Positions 1-8,300 of a stretch of DNA of 64,000 nt are shown one piece after another (the first letter of the stretch is position 1; the number at the start of each line of letters is the position of its first letter). Origin of the DNA: Turneriella sp. (lineage in GTDB: Bacteria > Spirochaetota > Leptospiria > Turneriellales > Turneriellaceae); assembly GCA_019186965.1 (NCBI GenBank), contig JABARV010000003.1:186001-250000 (forward strand), written 5' to 3'. The position numbers and the translations under genes were made by a program. Below the pieces are notes generated by a model, which was not told the DNA's origin, did not search any database, and saw only the letters and a list, made by a program, of their open reading frames with translations.

Positions 1-555
1 AAAACTCTCGAAATAATTTTATCTAACGCAGATGTTCCCGTAATTCTTGACGCGGATGCGTTAACGCTTCTTGCAACTGGCGCAGAAATACTTAAAAAAT
101 CGCATCCAAAAAAGATCCTTACTCCGCATAGCAAAGAACTCGCACGCCTTTTAGGAAAAACCGTTTTGGAAATTGAGGCCGACCGTTTTGCCTCTGTTAA
201 AGAAGCCGCGCAAAAAACAAACGCAGTTGTTGTGTTAAAGGGTGCACACACTCTCATCCAAGAACCTAACGGCGCTTGCTTTGTCTCGCCGTTTGCCAAT
301 CCAGTACTAGCAACTGCAGGTTCGGGAGACACCCTTACCGGAATTATCGCTGCGCTTGCTTCGCACCTATCCCCTTTAGAAGCTGCGTGCGCGGGAGTTT
401 TTCTCCATGCGTATACTGCCCATGAATGGACGCGTATTCACAAAAGCGATCGTGGCCTTGTTGCCTCTGACATTGCAAAACTTTTGCCGCAAACAATTGG
501 GAAATTTTTAACGCGTGAGGCGATACTCCGCGAGCGTACGGGTATAATATTCTAA
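1..555 (+). CDS. nnrD: ADP-dependent NAD(P)H-hydrate dehydratase, C-terminal part (5' end outside window)
   Basis: The reading frame is open from base 1, so the start lies left of the window. The visible 184 residues match the ribokinase-like C-terminal domain of the YjeF/NnrD family, which dehydrates hydrated NAD(P)H back to the normal cofactor using ADP or ATP. Family signatures are VILDADAL, ILTPHSKELARLLG, VVLKGAHTLI and the nucleotide-site motif TAGSGDTLTGIIAAL. Whether the N-terminal epimerase domain (NnrE) is fused to it cannot be told from here. The last 48 bases overlap the 3' end of the convergent AAA ATPase gene. Confidence 0.9.
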   Translation, partial: KTLEIILSNADVPVILDADALTLLATGAEILKKSHPKKILTPHSKELARLLGKTVLEIEADRFASVKEAAQKTNAVVVLKGAHTLIQEPNGACFVSPFANPVLATAGSGDTLTGIIAALASHLSPLEAACAGVFLHAYTAHEWTRIHKSDRGLVASDIAKLLPQTIGKFLTREAILRERTGIIF

Positions 556-1746
556 CGTCGGTGCTTGCGGCACACCTGCTTTTTTTTCAATTTGTTCTCG
601 CGCAAGTTCTCTTTCTGCACGAAGGCAAACATCGCGTATTGCACGTACCGAAAGCGTAATAAACTTTTTTGCAAGGGTACGGTTATCTTCTTCGGGTAGC
701 TGTTTAGCAAAAAAACGGAGCAACTCTCGGATATCTTCTTCAGTTGGTTCGTTAAATTCCAAAATGCTATCAAAACGCGAAAGGAGGGCGCTATCTAAAT
801 CTTGTGGGCGGTTTGTTGCCCCCACTGTAATAATATTCGACTGGGTTTCAAGCCCATCAATTTTTCGTAAAAGCACCGAAAGTAAACGCCGTGATGCTTC
901 AAAAAGTTTTTCGTTACGCGAAGGCGCCAAAGCGTCTATTTCGTCCAAAAACAAAATGAGGGGTTTATGGTACGCCATCGCAGCGTCGAAAATTCCTGCA
1001 AGGCGTTTTGTTGATTCGCCGTAGTACGCCGAAAGTAAATTTTCGAGGGGAACGTGCACAACAATAAGCGCTGCTTCTTTACCAACGTGGCGTGCCATCG
1101 TTGTTTTACCCATCCCTGGTGGGCCTGTAAAAAGGACTGCACGTGGACGGTTTACCGCAAATTCGGCGCGGGTTTGCTGCGCAATGCGGTCGTAAACTTC
1201 TGGATTTTTTAACGGCAATATTAGTGTTTCTCGTAATTTTTCTTTAAGCCGAGAAAATGCCGCAATCTCTGGCATTTTATCTTCGGGACGGTACACGTAG
1301 CATCCCATTTGTACAAGTTCTTCGATTGCATCGGTGGCTTTGGGGCGCCCCAAAGCCCTCTTGAGTAATGCGCCAATGAGGGATAGCTCCGCCTGCGTTA
1401 ACGCTCCCTTTTTTGTAATCTCAAGAGCTTTTTCGCCATAAAGTCCAGAGACACGAATTTTTATGCGCTCTAAAATCCCTTCGCTTGAAAATAAATTTTC
1501 GTTGAGCGCCTGTACCGAAAGAAACGATTTTTCAAACGTATGTAAGCGCCAATTTTCAATATGCCTTTTGGCGATTGCAAGCACGTCTATAAGGAGGGAA
1601 TCTGTAACTTCGGGAACTTCGGTACGTAAGTTAAACTCACTGCGCTCAAAGCTAATAGTAATTTTTTGCTTATCGACGTTGACTTCTTCTGCTACACGTT
1701 CGACTTCCGCACGTATTTCGCTCAGTTGTACATTAGGGCTTGCCAT
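508..1746 (-). CDS. AAA-family ATPase (AAA+), FtsH/Cdc48-like ATPase module
   Basis: The 412-residue protein has a roughly 200-residue N-terminal region of unknown fold and then a complete AAA module. Walker A is GPPGMGKT (about 208-215), Walker B is LILFLDEIDAL (about 264-272), and the second region of homology is GATNRPQDLDSALLSRFD with its arginine finger. No protease domain or membrane segment follows, so it looks like a free AAA chaperone or remodeller whose partner is unknown. ATG at 1746 was preferred over an in-frame TTG at 1755. It lies 26 bases after the stop of the frameshifted secreted-protein gene and probably shares its transcript. Its 3' end overlaps nnrD on the other strand. 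Confidence 0.8.
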   Translation of the reverse strand: MASPNVQLSEIRAEVERVAEEVNVDKQKITISFERSEFNLRTEVPEVTDSLLIDVLAIAKRHIENWRLHTFEKSFLSVQALNENLFSSEGILERIKIRVSGLYGEKALEITKKGALTQAELSLIGALLKRALGRPKATDAIEELVQMGCYVYRPEDKMPEIAAFSRLKEKLRETLILPLKNPEVYDRIAQQTRAEFAVNRPRAVLFTGPPGMGKTTMARHVGKEAALIVVHVPLENLLSAYYGESTKRLAGIFDAAMAYHKPLILFLDEIDALAPSRNEKLFEASRRLLSVLLRKIDGLETQSNIITVGATNRPQDLDSALLSRFDSILEFNEPTEEDIRELLRFFAKQLPEEDNRTLAKKFITLSVRAIRDVCLRAERELAREQIEKKAGVPQAPTLEYYTRTLAEYRLTR

Positions 1747-1772
1747 CGTGGGCAATTATGGAGCTTTCAACC

Positions 1773-2020
1773 CTACGCCAAGCTATTCCACAGTGCCCAG
1801 ACAAAGAGCCTGTGGCGAGAATACCTTGCACCGAATAAGTAAGTCAACGCGGGTAATACGTGACTTTCGATTTGCGCCTGATACGCTTCTTCGGTGACAA
1901 AATTTTCCTCTTGGTTCAGTTCGTTGTCTACAAGAGATTTTGGTAGTGTGGTGCTCGCCCTTAAAGGCAGCGCGAAGAGAAGAAAGCCGGCTAAAAAAAA
2001 AGGCTAATCGGGCGGCGCAT
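1773..2020 (-). pseudogene. Small secreted protein with a one-base frameshift in a T9 tract
   Basis: From ATG at 2020 the frame reads MRRPISLFF and then stops at TAG. The stop falls directly after a run of nine T on the coding strand (A9 at 1993-2001). With ten T the frame would continue LAGFLLFALPLRASTTLP and run for about 75 more residues to the TAG at 1773-1775, giving an 84-residue protein with a textbook signal peptide and a mature part rich in E, Q and N. No ATG, GTG or TTG opens the second frame near the tract. The observation is direct; whether it is phase variation, decay or a sequencing error cannot be decided. It sits 26 bases upstream of the AAA ATPase gene. The mature part matches nothing I recognise. 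Confidence 0.6.
1993..2001. repeat. Homopolymer tract A9 (T9 on the coding strand)
   Basis: A run of nine A on the plus strand lies within the signal-peptide codons of the minus-strand small-protein gene. It is exactly one base short of keeping that gene open, so its length would switch the gene between off (nine) and on (ten). Confidence 0.85.
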
Positions 2021-2031
2021 ATGCCCGCCTA

Positions 2032-2079
2032 CCCGCGCCGCAGTGCGCTGTCAGCTACTTTTGCTGTCGTTGGCGCGGG
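2032..2079. repeat. Inverted repeat downstream of the toxin gene
   Basis: CCCGCGCC at 2032-2039 is repeated inverted as GGCGCGGG at 2072-2079, with 32 bases between. It lies between the toxin stop and the start of the small secreted-protein gene. It may be a processing or attenuation hairpin; no U tract follows, so it is not a clear terminator. Confidence 0.4.
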
Positions 2080-2094
2080 CTGGCCTATTCGAAT

Positions 2095-2388
2095 TTATTT
2101 TCTGCCGCGCCAGTAACCTGGTTCGCGGCTGTGGTGGGCAATTGCGTCTATCTTGAGCGCCTCGTCCGTTTCTTTATAAATGATGATGTAATGGAAGTTG
2201 TGCGTAATATATTTCCGGTATGGCTCTTCGAGTAGCACACCTATTTTGGGTTGCTGGAGAATCTGCGAAAAGCTATCCGTAATTTCCTGATAGAATCTTA
2301 CGGCAAGATTCGCATCCATTTCCGCATAGTAGAGAAATATTTCCGATAGCTCGGCTTCCGCTTCATCGTGTAGCTTTAAGCTTTTCAA
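2095..2388 (-). CDS. RelE/ParE-family toxin of a type II toxin-antitoxin system
   Basis: The 97-residue protein has the ParE/RelE fold pattern: an N-terminal helix region (HDEAEAELSEIFLYYAEMD), a central PKIGVLLEEPYRKYITHNFHY segment with the P-x-G...R-x-Y signature, then the beta strands YHIIIYKETDEALKI and IDAIAHHSREP. ParE members poison gyrase and RelE members cleave mRNA on the ribosome. The sequence alone does not settle which; the missing catalytic RelE-type residues and the general shape lean to ParE. It overlaps the upstream antitoxin gene by 26 bases, the usual coupled arrangement. Confidence 0.8.
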   Translation of the reverse strand: MKSLKLHDEAEAELSEIFLYYAEMDANLAVRFYQEITDSFSQILQQPKIGVLLEEPYRKYITHNFHYIIIYKETDEALKIDAIAHHSREPGYWRGRK

Positions 2389-2608
2389 TGTGATTCTCGT
2401 ACTTGGATTTTACTTCGTCCCAACTAACGTAACCGCTTTTTCCCGCTTCTGCGTCGTGTGTGCGCCTTTTGGCTTCCTCGAACCACGCTTTTTCTATTCC
2501 AAGATCTACAGGGATAGTTACCCAGAGGCGTTCCACCAGAGAGATTTTTTCATCAGGCGTTAAAGTCTCCACTTCCTGTAGTATTTTTTCCAATGTTACC
2601 GCACTCAT
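2363..2608 (-). CDS. Antitoxin, addiction-module component family
   Basis: The 81-residue acidic protein resembles the addiction-module antitoxins often paired with ParE-like toxins: LEKILQEVETLTPDEKISLVERLW followed by a C-terminal segment with SWDEVKSKYE. The N-terminal part probably dimerises and the C-terminal helix would wrap the toxin. It is the first gene of the pair and its 3' end overlaps the toxin start, so translation is coupled. An AT-rich stretch upstream could hold the autoregulated promoter, but I see no clean -35/-10 pair. Confidence 0.75.
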   Translation of the reverse strand: MSAVTLEKILQEVETLTPDEKISLVERLWVTIPVDLGIEKAWFEEAKRRTHDAEAGKSGYVSWDEVKSKYENHIEKLKATR

Positions 2609-2747
2609 GCCCTCAACCTATATGGACTTACACGCAGAGGCAAGTAATTTTCACATTTCGCCATCGGCGCACAATTTTATGCGCTCGCTCGGAAGGCGGA
2701 AAGGCATTCCTCTCAATACTTGTCGACACGGTGCGCTACCCCACCGC

Positions 2748-2816
2748 AGGTCTCGATAAAATTTGCCGGTCGCCGAGTAGCGCAGCGTATCGAGGCATCC
2801 GGCAAATCACTCGACC
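2748..2816. repeat. REP-like interleaved palindromes
   Basis: Two inverted repeats interleave. CTCGATA (2752-2758) pairs with TATCGAG (2788-2794), and ATTTGCCGG (2761-2769) pairs with CCGGCAAAT (2799-2807). The order A-B-A'-B' allows alternative hairpins or a pseudoknot. GGTC and GACC flank the unit. It resembles the palindromic intergenic REP elements of many bacteria. No gene is visible in 2609-2915 on either strand. Confidence 0.5.
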
Positions 2817-2818
2817 AG

Positions 2819-2854
2819 CCCCGTAACCCCGGTCTTTAGCCCGGGGTTACGGGG
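2819..2854. repeat. Perfect 14-bp inverted repeat (strong hairpin)
   Basis: CCCCGTAACCCCGG (2819-2832) is followed after an 8-base loop by its exact complement at 2841-2854. Neither side carries a U tract, so it is not a standard intrinsic terminator. It lies between the Rhs/immunity pair and the toxin-antitoxin pair. It could be a REP unit, a transcription barrier or a recombination scar. Confidence 0.7.
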
Positions 2855-2915
2855 GAATGTTCTGGCATCTGTCCTCTGGTCGTGGCGCGCGAGCCGGTGG
2901 CAAAGGCATCGAAGG

Positions 2916-3248
2916 TTAATTTGTGCAAATCGAGGTGAATCTTAGAATTATTTTCGCCAGCCGATTATCTAAAAAAAAAAGGGGTGCTGTTAAGTAGGCT
3001 CCATACAATAGCAATGGTACAAGAAAGGACAACAGAAACGCCCTTGGTAAGAAGGGAGCTTTTAAATAAATGCGCATTCGCCAGCAAAAACTTATTATCC
3101 CCGCTAATGCGATGACTATTTGCGCATTAGCGAAATACAACAACTTCGTAACGATATCTTGCCGCGTGCAACTGATAATAAAGACGGCGCCTAGGCTGGC
3201 TAAGGTAGCTAATCCTAGGCTAAGAATATTTGCACCGAAGTTTTTCAA
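2916..3248 (-). CDS. Small membrane protein, candidate immunity protein of the Rhs tip
   Basis: The 110-residue protein has about three hydrophobic segments (roughly 5-25, 38-56 and 66-92) and basic residues between them. I recognise no family. It starts 1 base after the stop of the Rhs tip gene on the same strand, which is where the cognate immunity gene of a polymorphic toxin is normally found. A membrane location would suit protection against an effector acting in the periplasm or on the membrane. The immunity role is inferred from position only. Confidence 0.55.
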   Translation of the reverse strand: MKNFGANILSLGLATLASLGAVFIISCTRQDIVTKLLYFANAQIVIALAGIISFCWRMRIYLKAPFLPRAFLLSFLVPLLLYGAYLTAPLFFLDNRLAKIILRFTSICTN

Positions 3249-3249
3249 A

Positions 3250-4476
3250 TTAATTCTGATCAGTATTTTGATTTTGTAGATTCTGGCGCTGCCGTGTCAC
3301 TTCTGCATTCCTATTATTCAATGTTGTCTGTAATTGATTTTGTAGTTTGGCGTTGCGCGGTTGATTTGACTGCTGAACAACCTCGTTCTGCCAATTGTTA
3401 GGTTTCATCCTATTTGCTAAAGGTATACCTGATACACCCAGTGAATTTCGAACCATGTCCTTGCAGTTGACATCTGGATCATTGAACTCTTCGCCGAAGA
3501 GATTGCCGAACAAAGACCATCTATTCTGGCTAATTTCTACACGCCCAGCATTGATAACGGACGTATCGACTTGGGCTGAAGTCGATAGAACAACGACGTC
3601 ATCATAGTTAAATCCATTACCCTGTTGGGGATTGTCGCCGTATGTTGAAGCGTTTAGATATTGTGTAAACGCTGCGGTATTTTTGAACGTCTGTACCATC
3701 GGCTTACCAGATGAAGCCGGTCCGTACGACATATATGTTACCTGGCCTTTGCCGCCGTTTTCAAAGACTGCCATGCCTATGTGGCCTTGCCCGCCAGCTG
3801 CTTCACGATCTCTAAATATTGCAACATCGCGACCGTCAGGATCGATGAATAATAGAGGGTTGTTCGCAGCATAACTAAATAATCCCAGTGACCTAGATTG
3901 ATAGACGCTGGTATTTTTGTTTGCCTTGTTATCGCCAGAAGGCAAATACTCCATCAACGCCGGATCGACACTCACCCACGTCCCAACCCTCGGATCCAAA
4001 TACCTTGCGCCGAAATAGTACAGCCCCGTCTCTTCATCCAACTCCTTCGCGGAGAATTGATAATCAATCGGCATCGAAGGGTGTTCCTCTACCCACGTTT
4101 CTCCGTACGGGAAGTACGCCAGATATTCTTCCAAATCGCCGCGGCTGTTCGTAAGGTAGCTCGTGCTCTGCAGGTGGTCTGTGTGGTAAAACCACTGCAA
4201 AGGCTCGCGGTGGTTATCTGCCTCTGCGCGTTTGGTGAGGAGCCGTTGCGTGCCGACAAAAACGTGCTTGAAGCTCGAACCTGCGCGTTGTGTAAAATTT
4301 TGGTTGATGCTAAACTGCACCGCGTTGCCATCTTTGATAACCGATACCCGCATATGCCCGCCTGCCGCGCCGTACGTATAATTTAAATTTTGGAATTCGT
4401 ACTCGCTCGGCTGCGGCAGCTGCGAGCCGTTTAAAGTATACGCCTCTGTTTCCCAAGAATTGTCGTAGCGCGGCAC
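3250..4476 (-). CDS. Orphan Rhs C-terminal tip with a putative permuted papain-like (NlpC/P60) toxin domain
   Basis: The 408 residues are only the end of an Rhs/YD-repeat protein. Residues 93-165 carry the Rhs core end (YHTDHLQSTSYLTNSRG, DEETGLYYFGARYLDPRVG) and 200-217 the boundary SYAANNPLLFIDPDGRD. After this motif a variable tip follows. It has GQGHIGM (His232) and later NCKDMV (Cys338), the His-then-Cys order of circularly permuted NlpC/P60 or LRAT-like enzymes. The last 45 residues are rich in Q and N. The GTG start is preceded two codons upstream by an in-frame TGA and no Rhs repeats continue further up, so the gene is 5'-truncated, like the silent orphan tips known from rhs loci. The next gene is a small membrane protein. 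Confidence 0.7.
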   Translation of the reverse strand: MPRYDNSWETEAYTLNGSQLPQPSEYEFQNLNYTYGAAGGHMRVSVIKDGNAVQFSINQNFTQRAGSSFKHVFVGTQRLLTKRAEADNHREPLQWFYHTDHLQSTSYLTNSRGDLEEYLAYFPYGETWVEEHPSMPIDYQFSAKELDEETGLYYFGARYLDPRVGTWVSVDPALMEYLPSGDNKANKNTSVYQSRSLGLFSYAANNPLLFIDPDGRDVAIFRDREAAGGQGHIGMAVFENGGKGQVTYMSYGPASSGKPMVQTFKNTAAFTQYLNASTYGDNPQQGNGFNYDDVVVLSTSAQVDTSVINAGRVEISQNRWSLFGNLFGEEFNDPDVNCKDMVRNSLGVSGIPLANRMKPNNWQNEVVQQSNQPRNAKLQNQLQTTLNNRNAEVTRQRQNLQNQNTDQN

Positions 4477-4652
4477 GCATCAGCCAGTTTGAAACCACCC
4501 TATACGGTATGTAAATAAAAAATCGAATTTCGTGCTGCAAGGGGATCTATTTGGGTACAAAAATCGATAGTTGGCGCATGAGGCTCAAAGATGGGTAGAC
4601 CGTTCCATATAGATTTTTCTTGAGGCAGCGTCTCCAAAACACAAATAACCCC

Positions 4653-5387
4653 ATGCGCCTCTGGCTCAACCTGCCAAACTTTTTAACCATTATGCGGATA
4701 GGGATGATTCCCCTCTTTATCTATTATCTTGTTTCCTCTTTGCCACGGGATAGGTTTATCGCCTTAGCGCTTTTTTGCCTTGCGTCTGTTACCGATTTTT
4801 TCGATGGCTATTTGGCGCGTAAATGGAAGCAAGAATCTCCGCTGGGGCGTTTTTTAGATCCCTTGGCGGATAAAGCTCTCGTAATTGCAACTCTCATCAT
4901 CTTTATTTTGTTGGACCAAGCAATTCCTTTGTGGATGGTTATCGTAATTATACTGCGCGACATGCTGGTGACTCTTATGCGCTACCTTGCCATCCGCAAA
5001 GGAGCAGAGATACGTACGACAAAATTGGGAAAAGCAAAAACAATGTTCCAAATGTTTGCAATGGTGCTTATTATTTTTATTCTTGTCTTGCGGGTACTTC
5101 CTTTTGATATTTCGCAGACGTACGCCGAAGGCCGAGCCCACGGGCAAAAAAATATCGAAGTGGCTGGCGCAATGCTCACGAAGGCAATCCACGCCCTAAA
5201 ATCCGATGAAATTCCAAAAGCAGAACGCAATAAATACTTTGCCGAATCAACTCCATACTTTTTACTCCTTTTGACGACGATACTCACTGCAATTTCAGGG
5301 CTACGCTACCTTTACACAAACTGGCGCGTTCTTTTACCCCCTTATACGGGAGTACTGCGTAAACGCGAAGAAAAGCGCGTTAAGTAA
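4653..5387 (+). CDS. pgsA: CDP-diacylglycerol-glycerol-3-phosphate 3-phosphatidyltransferase
   Basis: The enzyme makes phosphatidylglycerol phosphate from CDP-diacylglycerol and glycerol 3-phosphate at the inner membrane. The CDP-alcohol phosphotransferase signature D-x2-DG-x2-AR-x8-G-x3-D-x3-D is complete: DFFDGYLAR, then GRFLDPLADK. Multiple membrane helices are visible. The chosen start gives MRLWLNLPNFLTIMR, matching the usual PgsA N-terminus; an in-frame TTG at 4620 would add 11 residues. At 244 residues it is longer than typical enzymes (about 180-200) because of an insert around residues 155-190 between the last helices. icmF follows after 7 bases. The 140 bases before it hold no recognisable gene. 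Confidence 0.9.
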   Translation: MRLWLNLPNFLTIMRIGMIPLFIYYLVSSLPRDRFIALALFCLASVTDFFDGYLARKWKQESPLGRFLDPLADKALVIATLIIFILLDQAIPLWMVIVIILRDMLVTLMRYLAIRKGAEIRTTKLGKAKTMFQMFAMVLIIFILVLRVLPFDISQTYAEGRAHGQKNIEVAGAMLTKAIHALKSDEIPKAERNKYFAESTPYFLLLLTTILTAISGLRYLYTNWRVLLPPYTGVLRKREEKRVK

Positions 5388-5394
5388 AAACACT

Positions 5395-8300
5395 ATGGAA
5401 GAAAAGCCAACTCCTTTACGCTTTATAAGCGCAACTTCACTTTTCGACGGCCACGACGCTTCGATAAATATTATCCGCCGCTCGTTGCAACGCTCCGGTG
5501 CAGAAGTAATCCACCTTGGCCACAACCGCTCTGTCCAAGAAGTCGTTACCGCTGCGCTCCAAGAAGACGCCGCTGCTATCGCCGTGAGTTCTTACCAAGG
5601 CGGTCACAACGAATACTTTAAATACATGATTGATCTTTTGAAAGAAAATGCTGCGGCGCATATACGCGTTTTTGGTGGCGGCGGCGGCGTTATCATTGAA
5701 GAAGAAATTAAAAGCCTGATGGATTATGGTGTTGAACGTATTTATTCGCCAGACGATGGCCGCACATTGGGTTTAGATGGAATGGCCGAAGATATGATAA
5801 CGCGTACGCGTGTTGCACCAGAGGCATCCAACCAATACAAGCAAAGCCTGGCTTACAAAATTTCTTTACTAGAAATGGGGAATTTGGCGACTACACCCAA
5901 ACGCTCAACCCCCGTCGTAGGTTTTACAGGTACGGGGGGGGCGGGAAAATCTTCCCTTATTGATGAATTTTTGCGGCGTTTTAAAATCGAATATCCCGAA
6001 CTAAAAATTGCGTTCCTTGCAGTCGACCCCACACAAAGGAAATCGGGCGGCGCTCTTTTGGGAGATAGATTACGGCTAAATTCCGTCAACGATGGAAAGA
6101 TTTTTATGCGATCTTTAGCAACGCGTACCGAACACGCTGCACTTTCGCCACAGATTAAAAACATCGTTAATTTTTTACGTAACGAAGCATTCGATTTAAT
6201 TTTAATCGAATCCGCGGGAATTGGGCAGTCGGATACATCGATTACCGATTTTTGTGATTTTTCTGCCTACGTAATGACCCCCGAATACGGCGCAGCGACC
6301 CAACTCGAAAAAATTGCCATGCTCGATTACGCCGACATGGTTATTATCAACAAATTCGAGCGTGTCCGCGCCGAAGACGCCCTCGATCAAGTGCGTAAGC
6401 AATACAGGCGAAACCATTCGGCAGCACGCGACACATTAAATTTACCTACACCGCTTAAAGAAGAAATATACCCAATTTTTCCTACGATTGCAAACCGTTT
6501 CGGAGACAAGCTAGTCGACAAAGCATTTTTGGGGCTTATTTCTCTTCTACAAAAAAAAGGGCTTCTTCCAAAAAATTTACACGAACCGCGTTCGCTAATT
6601 TCTGTCGAGCACACCGATGCATTTATTCCAGCAAAGCGTGCGCGGTACCTTTCGGCAATTGCCGAAAGTGTACGCGCATACCACAAAGAAAGCGATAACC
6701 AAGCAACGCTTGCACAAGAGGCACAGGCGCTCTATACATCGCTTAACCTTTTAGGATATACAGAAACAAAGCTTGGCGAAACTAGTAACCTTAAAGAAAG
6801 TGAACCACTCAAGAGCCTAACCCAAAAATATAATGAAACCGTTGCAAAAATATATCCGCTTTTACTAAAAGAACTTTTGCGCTTCGAAGAAATACGTAGC
6901 ATGTACGCAAAAGAAAATTTCTCGTATAAAGTACGCGATAAAGAAGTCACCGTAAGCGCGGCAACGCGCTCGCTTTCGGGAACACTTACGCCTAAAGTTG
7001 TACCTGCACAAACGAAAGACTGGGGCGCTTTAACCACATTTTTTCGAGAAGAAAACATTCCGGGAGAATTTCCTTTTACATCTGGAGTTTTCCCTTTTAA
7101 ACGCGAAGGCGAAGATCCCACACGCATGTTTGCGGGAGAAGGTTCCCCCGAAAGAACAAACAGGCGATTCCATTTAATCGCAGGAAAAGATTCGGCACAC
7201 AGCGCCGCACGCCTTTCGACTGCATTCGATTCAATTACGCTTTACGGAGAAAATCCTGATAAACGCCCCGACATCTTTGGAAAAATTGGGAACGCAGGCG
7301 TCTCCATTGCAACTCTCGACGGTATGAAAAAGCTCTATTCGGGATTCGACCTTGTAAACCCAAGTACGAGCGTTTCCATGACCATAAACGGCCCTTCTCC
7401 CACAATCCTTGCCTTCTTTATGAACGCAGCAGTCGATCAGCAAATAGAAAAATACTTAGCGCAAGAAGGAAAATTAAGAGAGGCCGAAGAAAAAATACGT
7501 AGCCTTTATGCGCAAAAAAATTTACGCGCACCAGAGTACGCAGAAGGAAAAAGCCAAACCCACAATGGCTTAGGGCTTTCTCTTTTGGGACTTACCGGGG
7601 ATAAATTTGTTTCCGAAGAGGTATACCAAAACATCCGTAACGAGACATTCTCAAAAGTACGTGGTACCGTTCAAGCAGACATCCTTAAAGAAGACCAAGC
7701 GCAAAACACGTGTATTTTTTCGACAGAGTTTTCTCTTAAAGTAATGGGAGACATCCAAGAATTTTTTATCGATAAAGATGTCATAAATTTTTATTCGGTG
7801 AGTGTCTCTGGATACCATATTGCCGAGGCAGGGGCAAACCCCATTACCCAAGTGGCTTTTACCCTAGCAAACGGATTTACTCTAGTTGAATATTATTTAA
7901 GCAGAGGAATGAAAATTGACGACTTTGCGCGTAACTTCAGCTTCTTCTTTTCAAACGGCATGGATGTCGAGTACGCAGTTATAGGCCGTGTTGCGCGGCG
8001 TATTTGGGCGCTTGCAATGAGAGACATTTACAAAGCCGATATACGTTCGCAAAAACTTAAGTACCACATACAAACATCGGGAAGAAGTCTTCACGCACAA
8101 GAAATTTCTTTTAACGACATCCGTACAACCTTGCAAGCCCTTTACGCAATAATGGATAACTGCAACAGCTTGCATACAAACGCATACGATGAAGCAGTCA
8201 CAACCCCTACTCCAGAATCTGTACGCCGTGCAATTGCCATCCAACTTATCATTAACCGCGAACTGGGGCTTACCAAAAACGAAAACCCACTCCAAGGAAG

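Noticed and set aside
5388-5394. Cobalamin riboswitch controlling icmF
   Set aside because: Only 7 bases separate pgsA and icmF, too little for any riboswitch.
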